NCBI RefSeq assembly: GCF_000943555.1
Contig: NZ_JTDV01000005.1
Location: forward strand, 62,001 to 126,000
DNA length: 64,000 bases
Source: Neotamlana nanhaiensis
Lineage (GTDB): Bacteria > Bacteroidota > Bacteroidia > Flavobacteriales > Flavobacteriaceae
Reading direction: 5' to 3'
The notes under the pieces were generated by a model, which was given only the letters and a program-made list of their open reading frames with translations, did no database searches and was not told the DNA's origin. Shown here one piece after another: positions 16,317 to 25,059 of the stretch. Position 1 is the first letter of the stretch; every line of letters starts with the position of its first letter. A program made the translations under genes and the position numbers.

Positions 16317-17462
16317 TTACAACATTCCCTTTGTGCTAGGTAAAAACATTTTGTTGGCATCACGTTTTACCGCCATTTTCATGGCTTTGGCAAAGGCTTT
16401 AAAAATGCCTTCAATTTTATGATGTTCGTTAACGCCTTCGGCCTTTACATTTAAATTACACTTTGCACCATCGGTAAAGGATTTGAATAGGTGATAAAAC
16501 ATTTCGGTTGGCATATCTCCTATTTTTTCACGTTTAAATTCGGCATCCCATTCTAGCCAGTTTCGGCCACCAAAATCTACCGCAACTTGCGCTAAGCAAT
16601 CGTCCATTGGTAAACAGAAACCGTAACGCTCGATACCCAATTTATTTCCTAAAGCCTTGTGAAATAGTTCACCCAAAGCAATCATGGTATCTTCAATAGT
16701 ATGGTGTTCGTCAACTTCTAGATCGCCATTTACTTTTATGGTTAAATCCATAGCACCATGACGCCCAATTTGGTCTAACATATGATCGAAAAACGATAAA
16801 CCTGTATCAATATCGTTTTTACCCGAACCATCAAGATTTAATTTGATGTAAATTTGAGTTTCATTGGTGTTACGTGTAATTTCTGAAACTCTGTCTTTTA
16901 ACTTTAAAAACTCATAGATTTCTTTCCAATCGGTACTCGTTAAAGCAATACAATCTAAAATATCTTGTTTAGAAGATTCTATTTCATCGGCTCCTAATTC
17001 GGGATCTTCAGACAAATAAATACCCTTTGCGCCAAGGTTTTTAGCCAACTCCATATCGGTAATTCTATCACCTAAAACAAACGAATTTTCTAGATCATAT
17101 TTTTCTTTATCGAAATACTGCGTTAATAAACCCGTTCTTGGTTTGCGAGTCTCGGCATTTTCATGCGGAAACGTTTTGTCAATGTGAATAGCTGTAAACG
17201 TAACACCTTCTTTTTTAAACGCATCAATAATTTTATTTTGCGCAGGCCAAAACGTGTCTTCCGGAAAGGAATCGGTTCCTAAACCATCTTGATTTGTAAC
17301 CATAACCAATTCAAAATCTAATTCGCTGGCTATTTTAGCCATGTATTGAAATACTTTTGGATAGAATTCTAGTTTTTCAAGACTGTCTAATTGATAATCT
17401 ACAGGTGGCTCTAGTACTAAAGTGCCGTCTCTGTCTATAAATAATACTTTTGTTTTGCTCAT
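16317..17462 (-). CDS. hisB: Bifunctional histidinol-phosphatase / imidazoleglycerol-phosphate dehydratase
   Basis: The 381-residue protein fuses two activities, as in enterobacteria. The N-terminal HAD phosphatase (about residues 1-165) has the nucleophile in [12 protein letters not shown] near residue 9 and [14 protein letters not shown] near 130. The C-terminal dehydratase (about 185-381) has the metal-binding [10 protein letters not shown] near 230 and [18 protein letters not shown] near 345. It carries out steps 6 and 8 of histidine synthesis. Only one base separates it from the upstream hisC, so translation is probably coupled. Confidence 0.97.
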   Translation of the reverse strand: MSKTKVLFIDRDGTLVLEPPVDYQLDSLEKLEFYPKVFQYMAKIASELDFELVMVTNQDGLGTDSFPEDTFWPAQNKIIDAFKKEGVTFTAIHIDKTFPHENAETRKPRTGLLTQYFDKEKYDLENSFVLGDRITDMELAKNLGAKGIYLSEDPELGADEIESSKQDILDCIALTSTDWKEIYEFLKLKDRVSEITRNTNETQIYIKLNLDGSGKNDIDTGLSFFDHMLDQIGRHGAMDLTIKVNGDLEVDEHHTIEDTMIALGELFHKALGNKLGIERYGFCLPMDDCLAQVAVDFGGRNWLEWDAEFKREKIGDMPTEMFYHLFKSFTDGAKCNLNVKAEGVNEHHKIEGIFKAFAKAMKMAVKRDANKMFLPSTKGML

Positions 17463-17463
17463 G

Positions 17464-18510
17464 TTAGTCTAATTCTTTTAACGCCTTAATTAAAACTTCA
17501 TTTTCAGTGTCTGTTCCAACAGTAAAACGCAATGTGTTTTCACAAAGTGGTTGTGTGGTTCGGTTTCTAATTACAATACCTTTTTCGAGTAACTGATTGT
17601 AACGTTTTGTAGCATCATCAACACGTGCTAACACAAAATTAGCTTCGGTTGGGAAAATAGTTTCTACAAAATTGATGTTATTTAAAGCTTCAATTAAAAT
17701 ATTGCGCTCTTTTAAAACCGAATTAACCTCATTTTTCACCACTTCTAAATCAGAAATACGCTCAAAAGCTCGTTTTTGTGTGAGCTCATTGACATTATAC
17801 GGCGGTTTAATTTTATTTAAAATTGAAGTAATTTCCGCGGAAGCATAACACAACCCTAATCGAATTCCTGCTAAACCGTAGGCTTTTGATAGCGTTTGCG
17901 TAACAATTAAATTTGGATAATTAATTAATTCTGATATCCAACTTTGCTGATTTGAAAAATCGATATACGCTTCATCAATCACCACCAGACCATTAAATTT
18001 TTCGAGTAGTATTTTGATTTTTTCTGAAGTGATTAAATTTCCAGTTGGGTTATTTGGCGAACAAATGAAAAGCATTTTAGAATTATCATCAATGGCTTCT
18101 AAAATAGCATCAACATTCGGTTGAAAATCATTATGTAATTCAACTTTACGTTCTTCAACTTCGTTTAAATTCGCTAAAACCGTGTACATGCCGTATGTTG
18201 GCGGCAAGGTTATAATGTTGTCTTTTTTAGGATCGCAAAAAGCTCTGAATAGCAAATCTAAAACTTCATCACTGCCATTTCCTAATAAAATCTGATTTTC
18301 AGAAATGCTTTTCTGCTCCGCTAAAACTGTTTTTAACGAACGTTGTAGCGGATCTGGATAACGGTTTACACCATTTTCAAAGGGATTTTCGTTGGCATCT
18401 AAAAAAATCATTTTAGAACCATCGGAAACATATTCGTCTCGTGCCGAACTATAGGCTTTCATTGCTTTTACGTTCTCACGAATTATATTTTGTAAATTGA
18501 AGTTGTTCAT
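17464..18510 (-). CDS. hisC: Histidinol-phosphate aminotransferase
   Basis: HisC is a PLP-dependent class II aminotransferase that converts imidazole acetol phosphate and glutamate to histidinol phosphate. The 348 residues show [13 protein letters not shown] near 42, the PLP-lysine motif [16 protein letters not shown] near 205-220, and NNPTG near 150. It ends one base before hisB. The spacer separating it from hisD contains two different palindromic repeats. The length is typical of the family. Confidence 0.96.
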   Translation of the reverse strand: MNNFNLQNIIRENVKAMKAYSSARDEYVSDGSKMIFLDANENPFENGVNRYPDPLQRSLKTVLAEQKSISENQILLGNGSDEVLDLLFRAFCDPKKDNIITLPPTYGMYTVLANLNEVEERKVELHNDFQPNVDAILEAIDDNSKMLFICSPNNPTGNLITSEKIKILLEKFNGLVVIDEAYIDFSNQQSWISELINYPNLIVTQTLSKAYGLAGIRLGLCYASAEITSILNKIKPPYNVNELTQKRAFERISDLEVVKNEVNSVLKERNILIEALNNINFVETIFPTEANFVLARVDDATKRYNQLLEKGIVIRNRTTQPLCENTLRFTVGTDTENEVLIKALKELD

Positions 18511-18527
18511 TTTATTTATTCGGAATG

Positions 18528-18606
18528 GTCACACTGAGCGCAGTCGAAGTGTTTTTATTAATTCCAGTTTTATTTTCTAAAAGGCTTCGACTGCGCTCAA
18601 CCTGAC
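18528..18606. repeat. Palindromic repeat, hisD-hisC spacer
   Basis: TGAGCGCAGTCGAAG (18535-18549) and CTTCGACTGCGCTCA (18585-18599) are perfect 15-bp inverted repeats around a 35-base AT-rich loop, with GTCA/TGAC outside the arms. I recall this arm sequence as frequent in flavobacterial spacers. Confidence 0.75.
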
Positions 18607-18635
18607 ATAACGATACTTGTTTATTTTGTTTTAAT

Positions 18636-18662
18636 GAGATACTGAAACAAGTTCAGTATGAC
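18636..18662. repeat. Small GAGAT...ATGAC palindrome, hisD-hisC spacer
   Basis: GAGATACTGAA and TTCAGTATGAC form an 8-bp stem (ATACTGAA/TTCAGTAT) with a 5-base loop. It is the same layout as the palindrome at 3515-3538. Confidence 0.65.
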
Positions 18663-18672
18663 AACAACACGT

Positions 18673-19956
18673 TTATTTTAAATCTTTTAAACGGATGCTT
18701 ACCGCATTTTTATGTGCTTGTAATCCTTCGGCTTCAGCCATTAATTCAATAGTTTCACCAATGTTTAAAATACCTGCTTTTGATATTTTTTGAAACGTCA
18801 TACTCTTCATAAAACTATCTAAATTCACACCAGAATAAGCTTTACTAAATCCGTTTGTTGGTAATGTGTGATTGGTTCCTGATGCGTAATCGCCTGCGCT
18901 TTCAGGTGTATAATCGCCTATAAATACAGAACCTGCATTTCTAATATTATCTACATAGAAATCTTCATTTTTCGAACAAATAATGAAGTGTTCTGGCCCG
19001 TATTGATTGATTAAATCTAAAGCCACTTCATCATTTTCAACATAAATAGATTTTGAATTCGCGATAGCTTTTTCGGCAATTCCCTTGCGTGGTAACACTT
19101 GTAATTGTCCTTCAACTTCCTCAGAAACTTTAGCAATCAGCTCTTTTGAAGTTGCCACTAAAATCACTTGACTATCTACACCGTGTTCGGCTTGACTTAA
19201 CAAATCGGAAGCGATATAACTTGCATTGGCGCTATCATCAGCAACTACTAGCAATTCACTTGGACCAGCAGGCATATCGATAGCAACACCATATTTTGTT
19301 GCCAATTGTTTTGCCACAGTTACAAACTGATTTCCTGGTCCGAAAATTTTATAAACCTGCGGAATAGTTTCTGTGCCAAAGGTTAAAGCCGCAATAGCTT
19401 GAATGCCGCCAACTTTAAATATTTTGGTAACGCCACAAAGTTTTGCTGCATACAATATTTCAGGAGCTAATTTCCCTTGTTTATTTGGTGGCGAACACAA
19501 TACAATCTCGTTACAACCTGCAATTTGAGCAGGAGCTGCCAGCATTAAAACCGTAGAAAACAAAGGTGCTGTTCCTCCAGGAATGTATAAACCAACACTT
19601 TCAATGGCTCGTTTTTCTTGCCAGCATTGTACACCATTTGTAGTTTCTAATTGTACTTTTTGTGTTTTTTGTGCACTATGAAAAGCCTCAATGTTACTTT
19701 TTGCATTTGCAATTGCGGTTTTTAAAGCTTCAGGAATGCTTTTAACAGCTTCTTCAATTTCGTTTGCAGATACCAAATTAGTTTCTAAAGCAACTTTATC
19801 AAACTTCTCAGTGTATGTTTTAATGGCTTTATCGCCATTGTTTTGCACATCGTTAAACACTTCGCTAACAATGCCTTCAATATCACCAACAGTTTGCGTT
19901 GGACGTTTTAAAATGGTTGTCCAAGTGGCTTTATCTGGATTGTTTATTATTTGCAT
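18673..19956 (-). CDS. hisD: Histidinol dehydrogenase
   Basis: HisD oxidises histidinol to histidine in two NAD-dependent steps using zinc. The 427-residue length is normal. Expected motifs are IPGGTAPLFSTVLMLAAPA near residue 125, MPAGPSELLVVADDSANA near 235, DLLSQAEHGVDSQV near 255 (zinc Gln/His), YGPEHFI near 322 (catalytic Glu-His) and GTNHTLPTNGF near 360. It lies between hisG and hisC, with repeat-containing spacers on both sides. Confidence 0.97.
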   Translation of the reverse strand: MQIINNPDKATWTTILKRPTQTVGDIEGIVSEVFNDVQNNGDKAIKTYTEKFDKVALETNLVSANEIEEAVKSIPEALKTAIANAKSNIEAFHSAQKTQKVQLETTNGVQCWQEKRAIESVGLYIPGGTAPLFSTVLMLAAPAQIAGCNEIVLCSPPNKQGKLAPEILYAAKLCGVTKIFKVGGIQAIAALTFGTETIPQVYKIFGPGNQFVTVAKQLATKYGVAIDMPAGPSELLVVADDSANASYIASDLLSQAEHGVDSQVILVATSKELIAKVSEEVEGQLQVLPRKGIAEKAIANSKSIYVENDEVALDLINQYGPEHFIICSKNEDFYVDNIRNAGSVFIGDYTPESAGDYASGTNHTLPTNGFSKAYSGVNLDSFMKSMTFQKISKAGILNIGETIELMAEAEGLQAHKNAVSIRLKDLK

Positions 19957-20002
19957 AAAACTTTCATTTCTTCATTTTCGTAAAAGCGGAAAATTATTTT
20001 GT

Positions 20003-20072
20003 GTCATTCAGAACGCTGTGATGAATCTTTTAAAACTTTCAGATTCTTCGGTCGTTCGTTCCTCTGAATGGC
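20003..20072. repeat. Palindromic repeat, hisG-hisD spacer
   Basis: The unit runs from GTCATTCAGA to CTCTGAATGGC. AATCT is followed by a short AT loop and then AGATT, giving an imperfect long hairpin. The right half (AGATTCTTCG...CTCTGAATGG) is the same unit that lies inside hisA at 14885-14910. Confidence 0.65.
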
Positions 20073-20097
20073 ATTATTAATCCTTTAAAATAACTTA

Positions 20098-20120
20098 AGA
20101 TTTCCGTTTTCACGGAAATG
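20098..20120. repeat. Small AGAT...ATG palindrome, hisG-hisD spacer
   Basis: AGATTTCCG and CGGAAATG flank a short TTTTCA loop. The outer AGAT/ATG context matches the small palindromes at 18636 and 21032, while the stem bases differ. Confidence 0.5.
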
Positions 20121-20133
20121 TAAAAAGTATTGA

Positions 20134-20991
20134 TTAGAGTACCATTTTCTCGATTGGGCAAACCAAAATACCTTCGGCACCGTTTTCCTTTAAAGCATCG
20201 ATAACATCCCAAAAATCATTTTTGTTAATTACAGAATGTACCGAACTCCAGCCTTCTTGTGCTAATGGTAATACGGTTGGACTTTTCATACCTGGTAATA
20301 AACTTACAATTTTATCTAATTTATCATTTGGTGCATTCAGTAATACGTACTTCGAATCGTTACCTTTTAAAACGGCTTTCATTCTAAATAACAACTTATC
20401 TAAAATGGCTTGCTTATCTTCAGATAATTGTGGTGCTGAAGTTAATACAGCCTCACTTTTAAAAAGCACTTCAACTTCTTTTAAATTGTTTTTAAACAAC
20501 GTACTTCCGCTGGAAACAATATCAACAATAGCGTGAGATAATCCAATGTTTGGTGCAATTTCAACCGAACCATTAATAATATGAATATCGGCTTTTTCAC
20601 CTTTCTTTTCGAAATATTGATTTACCGTATTTGGGTAAGAGGTTGCTATTTTTTTTCCGCGTAAATCTTCAATAGAATTGTAACTTTCACCTTTAGGAAT
20701 AGCAATAGAAACCTTACATTTTGAAAATCCTAAACGCTCTACAATTGGTAAATCGCTTCCCTTTTCAATTAACGTATTTTCACCTAAAATTGCGATATCG
20801 ACAACACCATCGCGCAAATATTGAGGAATATCGCCATTACGTAAATACAAAACTTCCATAGGGAAATTTCGAGCTTTGGCTTTTAATTGGTCTTTACCAT
20901 TATCGATGGAAATACCACAATTTTTAAGTAAGTCTAACGATTCTTCGTTTAATCGTCCAGATTTTTGAACTGCAATTTTTAATTTACTCAT
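20134..20991 (-). CDS. hisG: ATP phosphoribosyltransferase (long form)
   Basis: HisG makes phosphoribosyl-ATP from ATP and PRPP, the first and feedback-controlled step of histidine synthesis. At 285 residues it is the long form, with a C-terminal regulatory ACT-like domain (about 215-285) that binds histidine, and does not need HisZ. The N-terminus KIAVQKSGRLNEESLDLLKNCGI, RNGDIPQYLRDGVVDIAILGEN near 52-73 and the PRPP loop IVSSGSTLFKNN near 158 support this. It is the first gene of the operon, 154 bases downstream of the HHHFH leader peptide. Confidence 0.97.
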   Translation of the reverse strand: MSKLKIAVQKSGRLNEESLDLLKNCGISIDNGKDQLKAKARNFPMEVLYLRNGDIPQYLRDGVVDIAILGENTLIEKGSDLPIVERLGFSKCKVSIAIPKGESYNSIEDLRGKKIATSYPNTVNQYFEKKGEKADIHIINGSVEIAPNIGLSHAIVDIVSSGSTLFKNNLKEVEVLFKSEAVLTSAPQLSEDKQAILDKLLFRMKAVLKGNDSKYVLLNAPNDKLDKIVSLLPGMKSPTVLPLAQEGWSSVHSVINKNDFWDVIDALKENGAEGILVCPIEKMVL

Positions 20992-21031
20992 TTTTAATTT
21001 CGTACTATTAAGTTGTAGTTGATACTACTTT

Positions 21032-21054
21032 GAGATCCCCACTTTCGCGGGGAC
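21032..21054. repeat. Small GAGAT...GAC palindrome in the hisG 5' region
   Basis: GAGATCCCC and GGGGAC flank ACTTTCGC, giving a GC-rich hairpin between the attenuator and hisG. It has the layout of the other small palindromes in this operon and is probably not part of the attenuator itself. Confidence 0.55.
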
Positions 21055-21082
21055 TATTTCAAATTGTTTACAATACAATTTG

Positions 21083-21117
21083 AAAAGAAAAACCCGCTTG
21101 ATTTTCTCAAACGGGTT
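21083..21117 (-). terminator. His attenuator terminator
   Basis: On the minus strand AACCCGTTTGA (from 21117) pairs with TCAAGCGGGTT (ending at 21091) in an 11-bp stem with one G-T pair and a 5-base loop. TTTCTTTT follows at 21083-21090. It lies between the leader peptide and hisG, where it would stop transcription before the operon. Its 5' arm can instead pair with CTCAAGCG at 21152-21159. Confidence 0.85.
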
Positions 21118-21145
21118 AAATATTTTGAATTTATTCAATACATCT

Positions 21146-21199
21146 TCACTTCGCTTGAGAGCAAATATGAAAATGATGATGAAATTGAATAAAAGTCAT
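21146..21199 (-). CDS. hisL: Histidine-operon leader peptide, 17 aa
   Basis: The ORF encodes MTFIQFHHHFHICSQAK. Four histidine codons (CAT CAT CAT TTT CAT) within five positions lie upstream of a terminator in front of hisG. This is the classic design for ribosome-mediated attenuation. With little charged His-tRNA the ribosome would stall on these codons and leave CTCAAGCG (codons 14-16) free to disrupt the terminator. With enough His-tRNA it would run to the stop and cover that segment. The ORF is too short for standard gene callers. A promoter-like pair lies about 20 bases upstream. Confidence 0.85.
   Translation of the reverse strand: MTFIQFHHHFHICSQAK
21152..21159 (-). promoter_or_regulatory. 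Antiterminator segment of the his attenuator
   Basis: CTCAAGCG, inside the leader ORF, pairs over 8 bases (one G-T) with CGTTTGAG in the 5' arm of the terminator (21106-21113). The terminator's own 3' arm contains the same word TCAAGCG, so the two compete for one partner. Confidence 0.75.
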
Positions 21200-21219
21200 G
21201 TCTTTGTTATTTCTTGTGG

Positions 21220-21250
21220 CAAATATCTATATTTTAAGTAATATTTCAAA
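21220..21250 (-). promoter_or_regulatory. Putative his operon promoter
   Basis: On the minus strand TTTG (21247-21250) is followed after 19 bases by GATATTTG (21220-21227), a near match to the Bacteroidota -33 TTTG and -7 TAnnTTTG pair. It lies about 20 bases before the leader peptide start. Confidence 0.5.
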
Positions 21251-21317
21251 CTTTAAAATACTTTTATTAAAACATTTTACAATTTTTAAGTTTTTGTAAA
21301 ATATTTATCTTAATTCT

Positions 21318-22133
21318 TTACTGATTTCCTAGAATAATTGGCATTCCGCTATCACCAGAACCAATTATAACTACTTTACTATTTGGCGATTCGGCTAATT
21401 TATTGGTTGCTTCAATACCTTTATCTTGTAAAATTTTATCGGTTAACGAGGCACTTAAAATTTTATTAGCCTGCGCTTTACCTTCAGCTTCAATAATTTG
21501 TCGTTCGGCTTCTTTTTGCGCTGTTACTAATCTAAATTCGTACTCCAACGACTCCTGTTCTTGTTTTAATTTACGCTCAATAGCATCTTTTATAGTTGGT
21601 GGTAATGTTACATCTCTAACTAAAATTTCATCTAAAACAATATATTGTTCATCAACAATTTTTTTAGTCTCTTCAAAGATTTCACGTTGTATTGCATCAC
21701 GCTTACTTGAATATAGTTGCTCTGGTGTATAGCGACCAACAACGCTACGTGCCGCCGAACGAATTGTTGGTAAAATAATACGACTTAAATAATCTTCACC
21801 AATTTCTTGGTGTAACTTCCCTAAGTCGCTATATGCAGGCTTATACCATGCTGAGGCATCTAATTGAATATCCAATCCGTTAGACGATAGCACCTTCATT
21901 TTTTCAAAAATTTCTTGGCGTCTTACTTCGTAAACATATACCTTGTTCCAAGGTGCGACAATATGAAATCCCTCACCCAAAGGCGCTTCATCAGTAACAA
22001 CACCACCTCCAAAGGTTTTATACAAAACACCAGCCTCACCAGAACCAATAGTTACTGCCGATTTTGATAAAGTAATAATAAGTATAACCGCTGCAATTAT
22101 TACAGGGAATGCAATTTTTGGTAATTTATCCAT
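21318..22133 (-). CDS. SPFH/prohibitin-family membrane protein
   Basis: A 271-residue prohibitin-like protein. One N-terminal membrane helix (about residues 8-25, FPVIIAAVILIITLSKS) is followed by the SPFH/band 7 domain (about 28-190). A long charged helix follows, rich in Glu/Ala/Lys (KLKQEQESLEYEFRLVTAQ, EAERQIIEAEGKAQANKIL), typical for ring assembly. Proteins of this kind form large membrane-bound oligomers that organise lipids and regulate proteases such as FtsH. It ends the minus-strand run fabG - VWA-like protein - SPFH protein, 10 bases after the previous gene. Confidence 0.88.
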   Translation of the reverse strand: MDKLPKIAFPVIIAAVILIITLSKSAVTIGSGEAGVLYKTFGGGVVTDEAPLGEGFHIVAPWNKVYVYEVRRQEIFEKMKVLSSNGLDIQLDASAWYKPAYSDLGKLHQEIGEDYLSRIILPTIRSAARSVVGRYTPEQLYSSKRDAIQREIFEETKKIVDEQYIVLDEILVRDVTLPPTIKDAIERKLKQEQESLEYEFRLVTAQKEAERQIIEAEGKAQANKILSASLTDKILQDKGIEATNKLAESPNSKVVIIGSGDSGMPIILGNQ

Positions 22134-22143
22134 GTTATTTAGT

Positions 22144-24183
22144 TTATGTTAATCCGTTATATTTCCGTAGAAACCACTCCAAACCTAAGCTTAAGACGAT
22201 TATGGCTAGTAAATACGTCCAATCGATTAAAGGTATGGTTTCTTTTTTACTTTTTTGTATTGGCGTGAAACGATTGTCGTTAATTAAGGTAGATGATAAT
22301 TTTGAGGTATTATCACCAAAAAACATATTTCCATTACTCTTTGTAGCAATTTGCTCAAGCTTTGTTACATTAGCGCTTAAAAATTGTTGCTCAACATTAT
22401 AGTTTAAAACCTCAAAACGACCTGATTTTGATAAATTATTGGATGAAGCGGTAATTTTGAAACTGTATTCACCCGCATTTAAATTACTCAAATCAACTTG
22501 ATAATTATTGTTTTTAAGAACCAAAGGATACGTTTTTTGTTCCTTTGAAGCCTCATTAATTACAGTGATATTAAGACTTTCACGAGCATCGAAAACAAAA
22601 TTCTTATCAAAATACTCGGCTTTTATTATAATTTTACTTCCGCTGTTATAAAACGTTTCGTAATCAATATTTAATCGGCTTCTATTTTGATTCGTATTTA
22701 AAAACTGAATAAGCTTTCCTACAAAATCGTCAAATGCATTGAACGATTGCGTATTCAAATAGCTTTGTGCGCGCCATTGCCAAATATTTTCACCTAACAA
22801 TAATACTTCACGTTGTTTGTCGTTTTCGAGCGTAACCAAAAGCGGCTCATTTACAGAAACACCATTTAATGTTTTATTTAAAATAACTTGATACGGCGTA
22901 TTGAAAATTATGGAGCTATAATTTGAATGTAACGGAGGAAAACTTTCAAAATTAATATCATCTACAATAAAAGGTGAAAACCCTCTATTTAATTCTGCTT
23001 GGTAATTTTCGGTTTGATTGGTTATTTCAAACTCGTAATTATTTTGAATATTATTAAGAAAGACTAAGTCTGATTTTGTTCCAACAACAACTAATTTGTT
23101 TGTTTTTGTTTGATTTATTTTATCAAGAACACCCTTAAACTTATCATTCGGATTAAACAATACAACCAATTTAAAATCATTGTTTTGGTTAATATAATTT
23201 TCAGGTGAAATTATTTCAATTTCTCGCTGTTTATTGCTTTCAATACTTTTTTTAAGAAGTCCGATATCCGGATGACTAATAGCACTTACAATAGCAATTT
23301 TTGTTTTTTCGTTAATAACTTCTACGGTAAAATTCTTTGTGTTATTTATAGTGTTTTTTTCATTTTTTAAAGGCGAAACAACCGCTTTGTAATTGCCAAA
23401 CCCAACTGCAGTTGCTGGAAGCGTAAAGTTTAAAACTTTAGAATTATTGTTTTTTGAAAAACTAAGAGTTGTAGTATAAATTACTTGATTATTTCTATAA
23501 ACTGAAAATTTAGAATTTACATCGTTGGCACCATTATAAACCACAATCGCTTCAACAGGAAATTTATTATCTAAATACGCATATTTATTAACGTTAAGTT
23601 GTTCGATTTTCAAATCGGTATACGTTATTGTATCACCCAAAACCACTGGAAAAATGGGTTGCTTATACGAATTTGTTATAAATTGATAGTCGTTACCATA
23701 GGTTTGGTTACCATCGGTAATTAAAATTGTTGGCGCTGTAAGTTGTTTATAAACTTGATTTAATTGATTAAATGCAGAAGAAATATTGGTTTGATTTTCG
23801 GAAAAAGTTAGACTGTCTAATTCCGATAAATTTTCTCCAAAACTGTAAAATTTTAAATTAAATTTTTGATTGAGTTGAGCATCTTCTTTTAAATTCTTAA
23901 CCAAATTTGAAGCTAATTGCTCTTGTTTTAAATGTTGAACGGAATTAGAATTATCGACCGCTACAATTAAATTCGCCTTTTCGCTATAAACCGTTTTATT
24001 CTCAAATTGCGGATTAATTATCAAAACCAACACCGAAAATATGGTTACAAAACGCAAAAACAAAAAAAGCATGTTTAATTTGAACATGCTTTTATCCTTT
24101 TTTTTGTAATACTGAAAAAAAGCGAGTGATAAGGCTATAATTCCAGCTAAAACAATATATAAAACGGTTGTTTGTACTTGCAT
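22144..24183 (-). CDS. Membrane protein with a VWA-like domain (BatA/BatB style)
   Basis: A 679-residue protein with two N-terminal membrane helices (about residues 5-23 and 33-60), a large periplasmic part and a last helix near the C-terminus (LIDWTYLLAIIVLSLGLEWFLRK). The periplasmic part starts with a VWA-like strand, IVAVDNSNSVQHL, which preserves the DxSxS metal site, and TILITDGNQTYG near residue 155. Bacteroidota have several such proteins, some linked to aerotolerance (Bat) loci, but the remaining domains here are not Bat-specific. It lies 15 bases after fabG and probably shares its transcript. The exact role is unknown. Confidence 0.75.
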   Translation of the reverse strand: MQVQTTVLYIVLAGIIALSLAFFQYYKKKDKSMFKLNMLFLFLRFVTIFSVLVLIINPQFENKTVYSEKANLIVAVDNSNSVQHLKQEQLASNLVKNLKEDAQLNQKFNLKFYSFGENLSELDSLTFSENQTNISSAFNQLNQVYKQLTAPTILITDGNQTYGNDYQFITNSYKQPIFPVVLGDTITYTDLKIEQLNVNKYAYLDNKFPVEAIVVYNGANDVNSKFSVYRNNQVIYTTTLSFSKNNNSKVLNFTLPATAVGFGNYKAVVSPLKNEKNTINNTKNFTVEVINEKTKIAIVSAISHPDIGLLKKSIESNKQREIEIISPENYINQNNDFKLVVLFNPNDKFKGVLDKINQTKTNKLVVVGTKSDLVFLNNIQNNYEFEITNQTENYQAELNRGFSPFIVDDINFESFPPLHSNYSSIIFNTPYQVILNKTLNGVSVNEPLLVTLENDKQREVLLLGENIWQWRAQSYLNTQSFNAFDDFVGKLIQFLNTNQNRSRLNIDYETFYNSGSKIIIKAEYFDKNFVFDARESLNITVINEASKEQKTYPLVLKNNNYQVDLSNLNAGEYSFKITASSNNLSKSGRFEVLNYNVEQQFLSANVTKLEQIATKSNGNMFFGDNTSKLSSTLINDNRFTPIQKSKKETIPLIDWTYLLAIIVLSLGLEWFLRKYNGLT

Positions 24184-24198
24184 TAAAACTTAAACAAA

Positions 24199-24945
24199 TT
24201 AAGTTAGCATTCCGCCATCAACATTTAAAGTTTGACCAGTAACGTAAGCACTCATATCGCTTGCTAAAAACACACAAACATTAGCTACATCTTCTGGAGT
24301 TCCTCCTCGCTTTAATGGAATACCAGCACGCCAACCTTTTACAACTTCTTCATCTAATTTTGCCGTCATTTCGGTTTCGATAAATCCTGGCGCAACTACG
24401 TTACTTCTAATATTACGAGAGCCCAACTCTAAAGCTACCGATTTAGAAAAACCAATAATTCCAGCTTTACTGGCAGCATAATTAGTTTGTCCTGCGTTAC
24501 CTTTTACACCTACAACAGAACTCATATTAATAATTGAACCTTTGCGTTGTTTTAACATCGTACGCTGTACAGCTTTTGTCATGTTAAACACCGATTTAAG
24601 GTTTACTTCAATAACTTTATCGAAATCATCTTCGGTTATGCGCATTAACAAATTATCTTTTGTAATACCAGCGTTGTTAATTAAGACATCAATACTACCA
24701 AATTCTTTAGCTACTTCTTCGGCTAATTTTTGAGCTTCATCAAAACTAGCCGCATTACTTTGGTAACCTATGGCTTTCACACCAAGTGCATTTAATTCTT
24801 GCTCAAGTGCATTAGCAGCTTCAACCGACGAACTATACGTAAAAGCAACATTGGCTCCTTGTTTAGCAAATGCTTCAGCAATACCTTTTCCAATACCACG
24901 GCTCGCACCAGTAATTATGGCGGTTTTTCCTTCTAATAATTTCAT
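24199..24945 (-). CDS. fabG: 3-oxoacyl-[acyl-carrier-protein] reductase
   Basis: FabG reduces 3-oxoacyl-ACP with NADPH in fatty acid elongation. The 248-residue short-chain dehydrogenase shows TGASRGIGKGIAEAF at the N-terminus, NNAGITKDNLLMRI near 88-101 and the catalytic serine and tyrosine/lysine in INMSSVVGVKGNAGQTNYAASKAG. NVDGGMLT stands at the end; these features are typical of FabG rather than a general SDR. A TATCTTTG promoter box (minus strand) lies 37 bases upstream, so this gene heads the run with the VWA-like and SPFH proteins. Confidence 0.93.
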   Translation of the reverse strand: MKLLEGKTAIITGASRGIGKGIAEAFAKQGANVAFTYSSSVEAANALEQELNALGVKAIGYQSNAASFDEAQKLAEEVAKEFGSIDVLINNAGITKDNLLMRITEDDFDKVIEVNLKSVFNMTKAVQRTMLKQRKGSIINMSSVVGVKGNAGQTNYAASKAGIIGFSKSVALELGSRNIRSNVVAPGFIETEMTAKLDEEVVKGWRAGIPLKRGGTPEDVANVCVFLASDMSAYVTGQTLNVDGGMLT

Positions 24946-24981
24946 TTATATATCAAGTTAGTTTATTATTCTTATTTAATT

Positions 24982-24989
24982 CAAAGATA
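24982..24989 (-). promoter_or_regulatory. Promoter -7 box for fabG
   Basis: TATCTTTG on the minus strand matches the TAnnTTTG consensus of the Bacteroidota housekeeping sigma factor and lies at a suitable distance from the fabG start at 24945. Confidence 0.55.
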
Positions 24990-25013
24990 ATAAATACAAA
25001 TATTACAAATAAA

Positions 25014-25039
25014 AAAACCTTACAATAATGCAAGGTTTT
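25014..25039 (-). terminator. Terminator after sucD
   Basis: AAAACCTT (25014-25021) and AAGGTTTT (25032-25039) form the stem; on the minus strand the hairpin is followed by a run of Ts. It lies 20 bases after the sucD stop. Confidence 0.7.
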
Positions 25040-25059
25040 AATATTTTTAAATGTGTTTA

